Source of the DNA: Oscillospiraceae bacterium
GTDB lineage: Bacteria > Bacillota > Clostridia > Oscillospirales > CAG-272
Length of the DNA stretch: 64,000 nt
Direction: 5' to 3'
NCBI GenBank assembly: GCA_015063325.1
Contig: SVUK01000017.1
Span: 345,894 to 409,893 of the forward strand
In this document: in pieces, positions 19,541 through 29,046 of the stretch
Layout of the letters: each line of letters opens with the position of its first letter
Numbering within the stretch: position 1 is the stretch's first letter
Position numbers and translations under genes: made by a program
The notes under the pieces: generated by a model
Told to the model about the DNA's origin: nothing
The model's database searches: none
Seen by the model: only the letters and a program-made list of their open reading frames with translations

Positions 19541-19590
19541 AAAAAAGAAACGATCCCGACGAAACAAAGTCGGAATCGTTTCTTTTTTGT
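19541..19590. terminator. bidirectional terminator between the esterase and guaB
   Basis: A long imperfect stem, AAAAAAGAAACGATCCCGAC with GTCGGAATCGTTTCTTTTTT, around a GAAACAAA loop, flanked by T-rich sequence on both strands. Confidence 0.88.
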
Positions 19591-19593
19591 TTT

Positions 19594-21204
<1,611 letters not shown>

Positions 21205-21238
21205 TTAAAAACGAAAGAAACAGGAGCGAACAGAATCA

Positions 21239-21958
21239 ATGTTTCAAAGGGTCATACTCCCCTTTTTCCTTGCGGTTTCCTTGCTTGCCGCAATCGCTAT
21301 GTATTTTGCCGGTGAAAATAATGCCGAAAAAAAGACAACCGGAACCATCGTTCCGCCAACTATTGTCCTGGATGCCGGACACGGCGGCGAAGATGGCGGC
21401 GCAGTCAGCCAAAGTGGGATTTTGGAAAAGGAAATCAATCTCTCCATTGCCAAACGATTGGAAGCTTTGCTCACGGCAAACGGCTTCCGCGTCGTTATGA
21501 CGCGTACAGAAGATGAACTGCTTTATGATAAAAACACCGACTACCAAGGGCGTAAAAAATCGCTCGATCTTGCCGCGCGCCGAAAGATTGCAGAGGAAAC
21601 GCCAAATTGCATTTTCGTCAGCATTCATATGAATTCCTATCCCGACGCACGTTACAACGGTCTGCAAGTCTGGTATTCGCCCAATAATCCATCTTCAAAA
21701 GTCATTGCCGATACCATACAGGAAACGATTAAAACCAATTTACAACCGGAAAACGACCGCAAAACGAAAGCGGCAACCAGCGCCATTTATTTATTGCATC
21801 ATCTGACCGTTCCTTCCGTTTTGGTAGAATGCGGTTTTCTTTCCAACTCCGAGGAAGCGGAAAAACTGAATACACCGGAATATCAGGAACAGCTTGCGCT
21901 TGTTCTGTCCTTAGCTATCGGAAATGCCTGCAAAAATCCAAGCATTGCAAATCAATAA
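21239..21958 (+). CDS. cwlD: N-acetylmuramoyl-L-alanine amidase, CwlD type
   Basis: CwlD removes peptides from spore-cortex muramic acid so that muramic-delta-lactam can form. The 239 residues include one N-terminal hydrophobic anchor (VILPFFLAVSLLAAIAMYFA) and an Amidase_3 domain. Zinc ligands are seen in VLDAGHGGEDGGAV (His), KEINLSIAKRLEALL (Glu) and FVSIHMNSYPD (His); the catalytic Glu is in PSVLVECGFLSNSEEA. Length and architecture match CwlD rather than larger vegetative amidases. It stands alone between guaB (divergent) and the CNNM pair, and an AGGAG site lies upstream of the ATG. With gpr it supports sporulation, but a vegetative role is not excluded. Confidence 0.85.
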   Translation: MFQRVILPFFLAVSLLAAIAMYFAGENNAEKKTTGTIVPPTIVLDAGHGGEDGGAVSQSGILEKEINLSIAKRLEALLTANGFRVVMTRTEDELLYDKNTDYQGRKKSLDLAARRKIAEETPNCIFVSIHMNSYPDARYNGLQVWYSPNNPSSKVIADTIQETIKTNLQPENDRKTKAATSAIYLLHHLTVPSVLVECGFLSNSEEAEKLNTPEYQEQLALVLSLAIGNACKNPSIANQ

Positions 21959-21973
21959 CTTCTTTTGCCCCAC

Positions 21974-22002
21974 TTGATTTTTTCAAAGAGGTATGATATA
22001 AT
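21974..22002 (+). promoter_or_regulatory. sigma-A promoter of the CNNM pair
   Basis: TTGATT (21974-21979), 17 bp, TATAAT (21997-22002). Confidence 0.75.
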
Positions 22003-22065
22003 CTAAATATGAAAAATAATTCTATCAAATCGTATTTTGAATGAAAAAGGAGTTGGTCTTTCTTT

Positions 22066-23469
22066 ATGGACACGGACGGGAACATACGGAGTTTCTTATC
22101 TGCACCCTCTTCTGCGACCGGTATTGACTTGTCGCAAAACTGGCAGGGCATTTTGTGGTTAACTCTGTTGTTCGTCATCTTTGTCATTGCCGGCGGCTTT
22201 TTCGGAGCAGCCGAAAGCGGTTTTTCCGCAATGAATAAAATTCGCATCAAGGCAAAAGCAGAGGACGGAAATCGCCGCGCAAAACGCGCGCTGTATGTGG
22301 ACGAGCATTTTGAAAAAGCGCTCACCACCCTTCTCATCTCCGGCAACATTGCTCATATCGCCGCCGCCGCACTTGCAACGGTCATCGCAACGCGATTGTT
22401 CGGCGAAAGCGAAACCGTCACCGTTCTCACAACGGTAATCACAACGGTGATCGTTTTTTTGTTCAGCGAGATGATTCCAAAAAGCTTTGCAAATGACCGC
22501 AGCGAAACCACCGCGCTCTCGCTCGGCTGGCTGGTCATTTTCTTGATGCGCTTTTTTTATCCTCTCGTTTGGTTCTTCACGCTTATTTCCAAGGGATTTT
22601 CCAAATTCATTTCTCTGTTCGTAAAAGTGGATAAAGAGCCTTCCATCACCGAGGACGAACTCTATGACATCATCGACACCATCGAGGAAGAAGGCGTTGT
22701 AAACGAGGAGCAAAGCGATCTTCTCAAATCGGCACTTGATTTTTCTGAAACCTACGCCAAAGATGTCATGACCATGCGCGCCGATATCTGCGCACTGGAT
22801 TCTGCACTATCCAACACGGAAATTCTGAAAATCATCAAAAAAACAACGCATAGCCGCCTTCCCGTTTACGAGGGTGACCTTGATCATATGATCGGCACAT
22901 TGCAAATTCGCACCTTTATACGAGAATACCGTAAAAATAATACGGTCGATCTGCGCAACCTTCTGATTCCGCCTTTCCATGTGGACCCGAACGCAAAAAT
23001 CGACGATCTTCTTTCGGTTATGCGCCAGCATAAGTGTTATCTTGCCATCGTTTCGGACGAGGAGGGGCATACGCAGGGGCTCATCACCATCGAAGACTTT
23101 TTGGAGGAGCTGGTCGGCGAAATTTGGGACGAAGATGACGTGGTGGACAAAAACTTTGTCAAACTCGGCGGCAACCGATTCCGCGTCAACCCACGTATGA
23201 CGATGGGCGAAGTCTGCCATCGCATCGGCATTAAACCGCCGGATAAACGCCGCGCGGCACGCCCCCTGCTTTCCATCATTTTGGAATATTTCGGAAGAAT
23301 TCCCGAGGAGGAAGAAATCTTTACCCTCGGAGAACTGGAAATCACGATTGAAGAGGTAGAAGAAAATAAGATTACTGCGGTGGATGTGCATCTTCTATCT
23401 CCCGAAACAACACCGGACGCACCCGATAATCTCCATGCAGAAGACGAGGAAGGGGGTGCCGCAGAATGA
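22066..23469 (+). CDS. CNNM/CorC-type transporter (DUF21-CBS-CorC_HlyC), first copy
   Basis: Proteins of this family are annotated as hemolysin-like and have been linked to Mg2+ or Co2+ transport. The 467 residues comprise a DUF21 membrane domain at about 25-195 (GFFGAAESGFSAMNKIRI, and the E-M-I-P-K-S segment of the conserved transmembrane core), a CBS pair at about 225-345 (RLPVYEGDLDHMIGTLQIRT; GLITIEDFLEELVGEIWDE), and a C-terminal CorC_HlyC domain at about 360-440. The tail is acidic. AAGGAG is 13 bases before the ATG. The stop overlaps the next gene's start by four bases (ATGA). Confidence 0.9.
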   Translation: MDTDGNIRSFLSAPSSATGIDLSQNWQGILWLTLLFVIFVIAGGFFGAAESGFSAMNKIRIKAKAEDGNRRAKRALYVDEHFEKALTTLLISGNIAHIAAAALATVIATRLFGESETVTVLTTVITTVIVFLFSEMIPKSFANDRSETTALSLGWLVIFLMRFFYPLVWFFTLISKGFSKFISLFVKVDKEPSITEDELYDIIDTIEEEGVVNEEQSDLLKSALDFSETYAKDVMTMRADICALDSALSNTEILKIIKKTTHSRLPVYEGDLDHMIGTLQIRTFIREYRKNNTVDLRNLLIPPFHVDPNAKIDDLLSVMRQHKCYLAIVSDEEGHTQGLITIEDFLEELVGEIWDEDDVVDKNFVKLGGNRFRVNPRMTMGEVCHRIGIKPPDKRRAARPLLSIILEYFGRIPEEEEIFTLGELEITIEEVEENKITAVDVHLLSPETTPDAPDNLHAEDEEGGAAE

Positions 23470-24773
23470 CCGCAGTCCCCTATCTTATTATTGCCTTGAT
23501 GGTGGTTCTGTCCGCCTATTTCTCGGCGTCGGAAATCTCCTTTAATGCGGCAAACAAAATGCGGCTGAAAAAAGCGGCGGAAGGCGGCGATAAGCTTGCC
23601 GGGCTTGCTTATAAAATCAGCGAGGACTTTACCTCCGCGCTCTCGGCAATTCTCATCGGTAATAACCTCGTCAACATCGCCGCTTCCACAACGGCAACCG
23701 TTGTTGCCATGCGGCTATTGCTGGGAAAAGCGTCGGATACGATAGCTTCCCTCCTCGCAACGGTTGTAATGACCTTGATCATTCTCGTTTTCGGCGAAAT
23801 TCTGCCTAAAATTTTCGGTAAAAATTATGCCGATAAAGTCGTTCGAGTCTTTGCCATTCCAACGCGCATTCTCACATTTATTCTCTATCCGGTCGTCTGG
23901 CTTGTCATGCTGCTCATTCGACTGCTTTCCCGTATTTGGGGCAAAGATTCGGAAGACGCCCCAACCGTCACCGAGGAAGAACTTTCCTCCATCATTGACA
24001 TCATCGAGGAAGAGGGCGTCATCGATGAAGAAAAAAGCGAACTGCTGCAATCCACGCTGCAATTTCGTGATACCAACATCGAGGAACTGATGACGCCGCG
24101 GATTGATATGCTTTCCTTTGATATCAACGCCGATCGGAAAAAGATTAACGATCTGTTGGAATCCTCGCGTTATTCGCGTATTCCCGTTTATGAAGATTCC
24201 ATCGACAATATCATCGGCGTTCTTTATCTCAATCGCTACTACCGCGCACTGATCGACCAACCGGATCCTGCAAAACTGGATTTGCGCGGCATGCTGATGC
24301 CGCCCTGCTTTTTGCATAAAACCATGAAACTTCCGGCGGCATTATCGGTTTTGCGAGAACGGAAAACACACCTCGCCATTATCGTAGACGAATTCGGAGG
24401 AACACACGGAATCGTTACCATGGAAGATATTTTGGAAGAACTCGTCGGCGATATATGGGATGAATCCGACGAGGTCGTTTCGGAACTGACGCAGACAGGC
24501 GAACACACCTACGAAGTTTCGGGCGATATGAATATTGACGATTTCTTCTCCGAAGTCGGATTTGAGCCAAAGGATTTTGAATGCGAATACACAACCGTTG
24601 GCGGTTGGGCAATCGAGCGGCTGGATGCTGATCCGCATGTAGGCGATTCCTTTACCGAATCGGACGAAAAAACCGAGCTTTGCGCCGTCGTTTCCGAAAT
24701 GGACGATATGCGCGTCACCAAACTCACCGTCCTTTGCAATGAAATCCACCCCGAAGAAAAGGAAGAAGAATAA
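23466..24773 (+). CDS. CNNM/CorC-type transporter, second copy
   Basis: This is a tandem paralogue of the previous gene with the same domain order in 435 residues: DUF21 at about 1-180 (YFSASEISFNAANKMRLKKA; FGEILPKIFGKNYADKV), CBS pair at about 205-330 (RIPVYEDSIDNIIGVLYLNR; GIVTMEDILEELVGDIWDE) and CorC_HlyC at about 345-430. The ATGA overlap and a GGGGG ribosome site suggest coupled translation and possibly a heteromeric complex. It ends at a 17-bp terminator. Confidence 0.9.
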   Translation: MTAVPYLIIALMVVLSAYFSASEISFNAANKMRLKKAAEGGDKLAGLAYKISEDFTSALSAILIGNNLVNIAASTTATVVAMRLLLGKASDTIASLLATVVMTLIILVFGEILPKIFGKNYADKVVRVFAIPTRILTFILYPVVWLVMLLIRLLSRIWGKDSEDAPTVTEEELSSIIDIIEEEGVIDEEKSELLQSTLQFRDTNIEELMTPRIDMLSFDINADRKKINDLLESSRYSRIPVYEDSIDNIIGVLYLNRYYRALIDQPDPAKLDLRGMLMPPCFLHKTMKLPAALSVLRERKTHLAIIVDEFGGTHGIVTMEDILEELVGDIWDESDEVVSELTQTGEHTYEVSGDMNIDDFFSEVGFEPKDFECEYTTVGGWAIERLDADPHVGDSFTESDEKTELCAVVSEMDDMRVTKLTVLCNEIHPEEKEEE

Positions 24774-24783
24774 AAAAAAACAG

Positions 24784-24826
24784 AAAGCCGACCGCCTCTG
24801 CATTGCACAGAGGCGGTCGGCTTTTG
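24784..24826. terminator. terminator after the CNNM pair
   Basis: A perfect 17-bp stem (24784-24800 / 24808-24824) with a 7-base loop, followed by TTGTCTTCTT on the + strand. It also lies just downstream of the convergent YegP-type gene. Confidence 0.9.
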
Positions 24827-24836
24827 TCTTCTTCTG

Positions 24837-25865
24837 TCAATCTTCCGAAACGACGATCGAAGCGGTCACAATGAATTTTTTGACCGATTCAATACTGCTT
24901 TCACAGCTTTGACGGCTGGTGTAGGATTCGCCGATAAAACTCGGCGCCGAACCAATATTCTTCAGAACGTAGCGATAGTTCCCGAACTTGTCGCAATCCA
25001 CAAAAAAGTTACCAATGTAAACTGCTTTCTTAAAGGACTCAACGCCTTTGCGGCAGGCGGCTTCATTGGAAAAATATCGGCTGGAATAAAGAATATGTCC
25101 ATTGTTAGCCAAAAGATAGAAACAATACTCTTCTCCTTCGCGGCAAATCTCAAATTTTCCTGTCTTTTCAGCGCTTGCTTCGGCTTTTTCAATTTTTGCC
25201 CAGTTTACCGAGTCTGGAGATTTCAATGACTTTTTGGCTTTTTCAAAGGCGCGAAGCGCTTCTTTACCGGGAGAGTAGGGAATGATCCGCGCACAATCGG
25301 CAAAATTCTGAACCGATTCTACCGCGTTAATGCACATGTCGCGCGAGGGATAATTTTCGCCGTAATATTTGTTGGCAAGAATAAAGCGGAACCGCTTGTA
25401 TTTGTCCGCTTTCACAACAAACGGCTCCAAAGCAACCGCTTTCTGAAAGGTTTTAATCCCGTTCAAAGCGCCAAGGAGAGTCGTAAACGCAGGACTATCC
25501 AAAAGGAGTTGCCCATTGTTCGCCGAAAGATAAAAATGGTAACCGTCAATCTGCAATTCAAATTCGTATTTACCAAATACTTTGGCTTTGGAGGAGGTAA
25601 TTTTTGCGTCTGCCGCGGCAATCGCTTTTTGGAATGCCGCTTCCACTTCCGCGTCGGTCACAAGAAATGCAGGACGAATTGCAGAAATCGTTTTCTGGTC
25701 GGAAATCGCCTTTTTCGCAGGAGTAGATTTCTTAGCAGGAATTTCTTTTTTGAGAGAAACGGTTTTCTTTGGAGCGGCAGTTGCCTTTCCTTTCCCGGCA
25801 GATGCCATCTTCACAGCAGGCGTTTTTTTTGAGGATACAGCTTTTGTTTGCTTGTCGTTTGCCAT
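24837..25865 (-). CDS. YegP-repeat (DUF1508) protein with Lys/Ala/Pro-rich histone-like tail
   Basis: The 342 residues fall into two parts. Residues 1 to about 60 are very basic and low in complexity, with KKTPAVKMASAGKGK and AKKSTPAKKAISDQK, like histone H1 tails. The rest carries four YegP-like (DUF1508) units in two pairs: FYLSANNGQLLLDS, then FRFILANKYYGENYPSRDMC, FYLLANNGHILYSS, and YRYVLKNIGSAPSFIGESY. YegP domains are small folds of unknown biochemical function. No signal peptide or membrane helix is seen, so it should be cytoplasmic and may bind nucleic acid through the tail; that is inference. The start has GGAGGT upstream, and there is an excellent promoter at 25908-25936. Confidence 0.78.
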   Translation of the reverse strand: MANDKQTKAVSSKKTPAVKMASAGKGKATAAPKKTVSLKKEIPAKKSTPAKKAISDQKTISAIRPAFLVTDAEVEAAFQKAIAAADAKITSSKAKVFGKYEFELQIDGYHFYLSANNGQLLLDSPAFTTLLGALNGIKTFQKAVALEPFVVKADKYKRFRFILANKYYGENYPSRDMCINAVESVQNFADCARIIPYSPGKEALRAFEKAKKSLKSPDSVNWAKIEKAEASAEKTGKFEICREGEEYCFYLLANNGHILYSSRYFSNEAACRKGVESFKKAVYIGNFFVDCDKFGNYRYVLKNIGSAPSFIGESYTSRQSCESSIESVKKFIVTASIVVSED

Positions 25866-25907
25866 AAATAAATACCTCCGAAAAACAAATTAAGTGCTTT
25901 TAGTTTT

Positions 25908-25936
25908 ATTGTAGCATATTCCACCTCTTTTGTCAA
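25908..25936 (-). promoter_or_regulatory. sigma-A promoter of the YegP-repeat gene
   Basis: On the minus strand, TTGACA (25936-25931), 17 bp, TACAAT (25913-25908). Confidence 0.85.
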
Positions 25937-26008
25937 CCGATTTACAAGTTTTGAAAGGTTTGAAGAAAGTTTTTCGGAAAAAAATAAAAAGAAAAACTGA
26001 AATTGGTA

Positions 26009-26037
26009 TTGACAAAAAACAATGATTATGATATAAT
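26009..26037 (+). promoter_or_regulatory. consensus sigma-A promoter of the tRNA cluster
   Basis: TTGACA (26009-26014), 17 bp, TATAAT (26032-26037), with the first tRNA starting 28 bases further on. Confidence 0.88.
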
Positions 26038-26064
26038 AACCGAGTAAATGAAATACAGAATGAT

Positions 26065-26138
<74 letters not shown>

Positions 26139-26194
26139 AAGGATTCTGCTTCTCGAAAAACCCGGGGAGCAGAGCCCTTTCCTTGTTGGAGGAT

Positions 26195-26271
26195 GTGCCT
26201 TTAGCTCAGTAGGATAGAGCAACTGCCTTCTAAGCAGTAGGTCGAGGGTTCGAATCCCCCAAGGCACGCCA
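26195..26271 (+). tRNA. tRNA-Arg (UCU)
   Basis: Acceptor GTGCCTT pairs with AAGGCAC. The anticodon stem ACTGC/GCAGT holds TCT at 26229-26231. GGTTCGAATCC T arm; CCA encoded. The spacer before it (26143-26176) can form a 10-bp hairpin, possibly a processing signal. Confidence 0.96.
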
Positions 26272-26294
26272 TCAACAAAACAATTGAATATTAT

Positions 26295-26372
26295 GGAGGG
26301 ATTAGCACAGTTGGTTAGCGCGTCAGGTTGTGGCCCTGAAGGTCGTGGGTTCGAGTCCCATATCTCTCCCCA
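26295..26372 (+). tRNA. tRNA-His (GUG)
   Basis: The acceptor stem has 8 pairs, including the extra G(-1):C73 pair typical of tRNA-His. The anticodon GTG is at 26330-26332. GGTTCGAGTCC T arm; CCA encoded. Confidence 0.96.
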
Positions 26373-26373
26373 G

Positions 26374-26403
26374 AAAAAACCGTTCCTCTCGGAACGGTTT
26401 TTT
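26374..26403 (+). terminator. terminator of the tRNA cluster
   Basis: AAAAAACCGTTCC / GGAACGGTTTTTT, a 13-bp stem with a TCTC loop, starting two bases after the tRNA-His CCA. Confidence 0.92.
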
Positions 26404-26406
26404 CAG

Positions 26407-26581
26407 TTATATTCGCCTTCGGCGAGTGATATTGGGCTTCACCCAGTGATATTCGCTATGCGAGTGATATTGCGCTCCGCGCAGTTTGGAAGGCGAATAT
26501 AATATCACTTTGCGGCACCGCCGCAAAATATCACTGTGCCGTAAGGCACAATATCACTGTTGTTATTAGTGGCATACCACT
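26407..26581. repeat. array of short hairpins separated by AGTGATATT / AATATCACT words
   Basis: Three direct AGTGATATT copies (26425, 26445, 26463) are followed by three copies in inverted orientation, AATATCACT (26501, 26527, 26550). Each interval holds a small perfect hairpin: CGCC-TTC-GGCG, TGGG-CTTCA-CCCA overlap, TCGC-TAT-GCGA, GCGC-TCC-GCGC, then TGCGGC-ACC-GCCGCA and TGTGCC-GTAA-GGCACA. The left edge TTATATTCGCCTT (26407-26419) is repeated as its exact reverse complement at 26490-26502. A last hairpin, AGTGG-CATA-CCACT, ends at 26581, where the promoter of the next gene begins. The spacers are self-complementary and not unique sequences, so this is not a CRISPR array. Confidence 0.85.
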
Positions 26582-26609
26582 TGAAAAGCCCCAGCTTGTA
26601 TGCTATAAT
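26581..26609 (+). promoter_or_regulatory. sigma-A promoter of the four-helix-bundle gene
   Basis: TTGAAA (26581-26586), 17 bp, TATAAT (26604-26609), with an extended TG two bases before the -10. The -35 touches the last hairpin of the repeat array. The leader would be only about 12 bases. Confidence 0.8.
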
Positions 26610-26627
26610 TGATTCGAGGTGATGACA

Positions 26628-26984
26628 ATGGCAGACAGCGTTCTTCGCGAGAAATCTAAAGATTTTGCGAAACAAATCGTTCTCCTTTGCAGAAATATGA
26701 AGCAGGAACACCGCGAATCAGTGCTAACAAATCAATTACTCAGAAGCGGTACTTCGATAGGTGCGAATATTCACGAGGCACAGTACGCACAAGGTACAAA
26801 AGATTTTATTTCAAAGTTTGAAATATCGCTGAAAGAGGTATATGAAACCGAGTACTGGCTTGAATTACTGTTTGAAACCGGATATATAGACGAACAGACA
26901 TACAAACCGATACAGAACGATTGCGGCGCGATCAGACGTATGCTTATTTCATCCATAAAAACCATGAAAGAAAAGAGCGAATAA
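26628..26984 (+). CDS. four-helix bundle protein (23S rRNA intervening-sequence protein / Avd-like family)
   Basis: 118 residues, predicted all-helical. It shows the family pattern: LREKSKDFAKQIVLLCR in helix 1, LTNQLLRSGTSIGANIHEA between helices 1 and 2, FISKFEISLKEVYETEYWL in helix 3 and a final helix ending in IRRMLISSIKTMKEK. Relatives are encoded in rRNA intervening sequences and in diversity-generating retroelements (Avd, which binds reverse transcriptase), while most are free-standing and of unknown function. No reverse transcriptase or template repeat is seen here. ATG at 26628 is chosen over upstream GTG/ATG because GAGGTGAT precedes it at proper distance. The adjoining hairpin array is probably functionally linked. 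Confidence 0.88.
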   Translation: MADSVLREKSKDFAKQIVLLCRNMKQEHRESVLTNQLLRSGTSIGANIHEAQYAQGTKDFISKFEISLKEVYETEYWLELLFETGYIDEQTYKPIQNDCGAIRRMLISSIKTMKEKSE

Positions 26985-27068
26985 AACAGGTTTACATCAA
27001 AAACATGAAACGCTGGTAATTTTTTAGAGTTCTAATGCAGAAAAAAGAGAGGATGCAAGCAAGAAAGC

Positions 27069-27530
27069 ATGAAAATCCACATCATCGGCGGTCCGGGAAG
27101 CGGAAAAACCTACCTTGCCAATCAGCTTGCAAAAGAACTTGCCATTCCCCACTACGATCTGGACGACCTCCAATGGGATAACCAAGCAAACGATTACGGA
27201 ACCAAACGGGATTCCAAAGAACGCGACGAACTGCTCCGGCAAATTCTCACGCAAAGCGATTGGATCATCGAAGGCGTTTATTACGCATGGTGTGGACAAT
27301 GCTTTGAAGAAGCAGATCGGATTTATCTTTTGCAAGTTCCGCGCCGCAAATACCGGTACCGCATCATTCGCCGCTTTATCAGAAGAAAGCTCGGACTGGA
27401 AAAAGGAAAAAAGGAAACCTTCAAATCTTTATCCGATCTCTTAAAATGGGCAGACAAATTTCAAGCCAAAAATTTGCCCGAAATTCAAAAACTCCTCGAA
27501 AAGTACCGCGAAAAAGTCGTTTTTCAATGA
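27069..27530 (+). CDS. P-loop NTPase, adenylate-kinase-like (FlaR/topology-modulation annotation group)
   Basis: 153 residues with a Walker A motif at the extreme N-terminus (IIGGPGSGKTYLANQLAKEL), a DLDDLQWDN segment where small-molecule kinases bind substrate, WIIEGVYYAW, and a basic lid region RRFIRRKLGLEKGKKE. This pattern is shared by small kinase-like proteins often annotated as DNA topology modulation protein FlaR; their true substrates are not known. It is a single gene ending at an 18-bp terminator. Confidence 0.75.
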   Translation: MKIHIIGGPGSGKTYLANQLAKELAIPHYDLDDLQWDNQANDYGTKRDSKERDELLRQILTQSDWIIEGVYYAWCGQCFEEADRIYLLQVPRRKYRYRIIRRFIRRKLGLEKGKKETFKSLSDLLKWADKFQAKNLPEIQKLLEKYREKVVFQ

Positions 27531-27575
27531 GAAAACCCGCGCCGATCGAAGAATGCGATCGGCGCGGGTTTTCCG
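27531..27575. terminator. terminator between the P-loop gene and the small lipoprotein gene
   Basis: An 18-bp perfect stem (27531-27548 / 27556-27573), with AAAA and TTTT at its base, able to act on both strands. Confidence 0.88.
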
Positions 27576-27585
27576 TTGCTTATTA

Positions 27586-27804
27586 TCAATGGTCGTTCCA
27601 ACCCTCCTGCCATTCGGCTTCGTTGTCGCCGTCGGCTAACGGATCGTCCGGCTGATTGTTTTGCTGACCAGGAGTTTCCGGCATTTGACTTTCTGGCGTT
27701 TGATTCCCCGGTTCGCTCGCCGGTTCCGGATTGCATGCCACCAACAGAACGACGGCAAACGACAGAACAAACAAAATCAACATAACCAAAAACGACCGTT
27801 TCAT
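27586..27804 (-). CDS. small lipoprotein, Pro/Gln/Asp-rich
   Basis: 72 residues: a hydrophobic N-terminus MKRSFLVMLILFVLSFAVVL followed by LVAC, a good lipobox with the Cys near residue 24, then a disordered tail rich in Pro, Glu, Gln and Asp and ending in EWQEGWNDH. The ATG at 27804 has AAAGGAG 7 bases upstream; the frame is open further but without signals. It lies directly downstream of the ABC operon on the same strand and may receive read-through. No function can be assigned. Confidence 0.7.
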   Translation of the reverse strand: MKRSFLVMLILFVLSFAVVLLVACNPEPASEPGNQTPESQMPETPGQQNNQPDDPLADGDNEAEWQEGWNDH

Positions 27805-27845
27805 TGGAAAACTCCTTTCAAACAGAACCAAAAAGTCCTCTTGCC

Positions 27846-27880
27846 GCAACCCCGAAGATCCCTTCGGGGTTGCTTTTTTT
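27846..27880 (+). terminator. strong hairpin at the end of the ABC operon
   Basis: A 12-bp stem GCAACCCCGAAG / CTTCGGGGTTGC (27846-27857, 27862-27873) with an ATCC loop. The T run follows on the + strand, yet the hairpin sits just downstream of the leftward ABC operon, where it would lack a U tract. It may stabilise or partly terminate that mRNA. Confidence 0.6.
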
Positions 27881-27890
27881 GCGGTAAAAA

Positions 27891-29033
27891 TCAGTTTGCC
27901 AAACCGGATTGCTCAATGCCCTGCACCAAGAAACGCTGCAGGAATACATAGAGAATCACGAGTGGGAAAATGATCATCAAACCGCCGGTATTGGCAATTG
28001 CCGATTCATACAGTCTCTGTCCGGCATAATCGGTATCCAGCGATTTCGGAATCGCACCAACCAGCTTGTAAAGCGTTTGTGCTTTGCCCGTCGGGAAGAA
28101 CAGGCTGGTGTAGAATTGATCGGTCCACTGCCAGCAGAAAGAAAACAGGAAGACCGTGATCAGCATGGGCACCGAAAGCGGAAGAATGATTTGGAAGAAG
28201 GTGCGGAAAGTTCCCGAACCGTCGATATAAGCCGATTCTTCCAATTCGTCCGGGATTCCGCGGAAGAACTGACGGAACAGGAAGATATAAAGTCCGTTCT
28301 TGAAACCAAGACCGCCCAAAGAGAGCATAATCATCGGCGCAAAGGTATCGGTCAGTTTCAATCCGCGTACCGTCAACTCCTGACCGAACAAGGTGTCCGG
28401 CAGAATGTTCAGTTTTTCAAAGAAAGAAGCAACGCCCGGACCCCATTCTTTAATGTTGTGCCCAAAGAATTCAATTCCGCCGCCTTTTAACAAGCGGAAG
28501 ATTCCAAGCACGTCAAAATAACGGAAGCCCATGAACATGGATACCTGCAAAGTTTGGTGAGGAATAACGATGGTCAGAATAACCAAAAGGAAGACCAATC
28601 CCCTGCCCTTAAATTTGAACTTTGCAAAACCGTAACCGATCAGCGCGCAAATCATCGTTTGAATAACCGCAACGGTCAAAGAAAGGATCAACGTGTTGCG
28701 GAAAGCGCCCCAGTAACCAAGATCCGAGAAAATCGCGCGGTAAATATCCAGCGTGAAATGTTTGGGAATCAAGCGGACCGTGGCGTCCACAAAGTCTTCT
28801 TTTGCCATCACCGAACCGGAAATTTTCGCAAGGAAGGGGTAAAGAACGATATAAGCAATACCCACCATCAAAACCAAGCGGAAAATCCAAATTACAATTC
28901 GGGAAATGAAGTAGAAGTTTAAAAATCTTGCTTTCAAGCGATCTTTTAAAGGAGAACGATCAAAGTCGGCGCGAATCCGTTTTTTGGATTCATGCGTAAC
29001 AACAGCTTTGCGTTCGGTATTCTGTGCATTCAT
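27891..29033 (-). CDS. carbohydrate ABC transporter permease, MalG-type (second pair)
   Basis: 380 residues, longer than the usual 270-300. It has an N-terminal cytoplasmic stretch of about 45 residues, then six predicted helices. The ATPase-contact EAA loop reads ELEESAYIDGSGTFRTFFQI, followed by ILPLSVPML. An extra extracytoplasmic insert of about 70 residues (around 180-250, including GGGIEFFGHNIKEWGPG) separates helices that are close together in standard MalG. It forms a pair with the permease encoded at 29047-30006 (13-base gap). GGAGGG is about 7 bases before the ATG. It is the last gene of the seven-gene operon. Confidence 0.88.
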   Translation of the reverse strand: MNAQNTERKAVVTHESKKRIRADFDRSPLKDRLKARFLNFYFISRIVIWIFRLVLMVGIAYIVLYPFLAKISGSVMAKEDFVDATVRLIPKHFTLDIYRAIFSDLGYWGAFRNTLILSLTVAVIQTMICALIGYGFAKFKFKGRGLVFLLVILTIVIPHQTLQVSMFMGFRYFDVLGIFRLLKGGGIEFFGHNIKEWGPGVASFFEKLNILPDTLFGQELTVRGLKLTDTFAPMIMLSLGGLGFKNGLYIFLFRQFFRGIPDELEESAYIDGSGTFRTFFQIILPLSVPMLITVFLFSFCWQWTDQFYTSLFFPTGKAQTLYKLVGAIPKSLDTDYAGQRLYESAIANTGGLMIIFPLVILYVFLQRFLVQGIEQSGLAN

Positions 29034-29046
29034 CTGTTTGCCCTCC

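Noticed and set aside
26284..26502. Short open frame across tRNA-His and the repeat array
   Set aside because: It overlaps a tRNA gene and the hairpin array and has no family resemblance.
26407..26581. Possible CRISPR array
   Set aside because: Repeat words are only 9 bases, spacers are palindromic rather than unique, orientation flips halfway, and no cas genes are near.
26628..26984. Diversity-generating retroelement
   Set aside because: The protein is Avd-like, but no reverse transcriptase, template repeat or variable repeat is present in the window.
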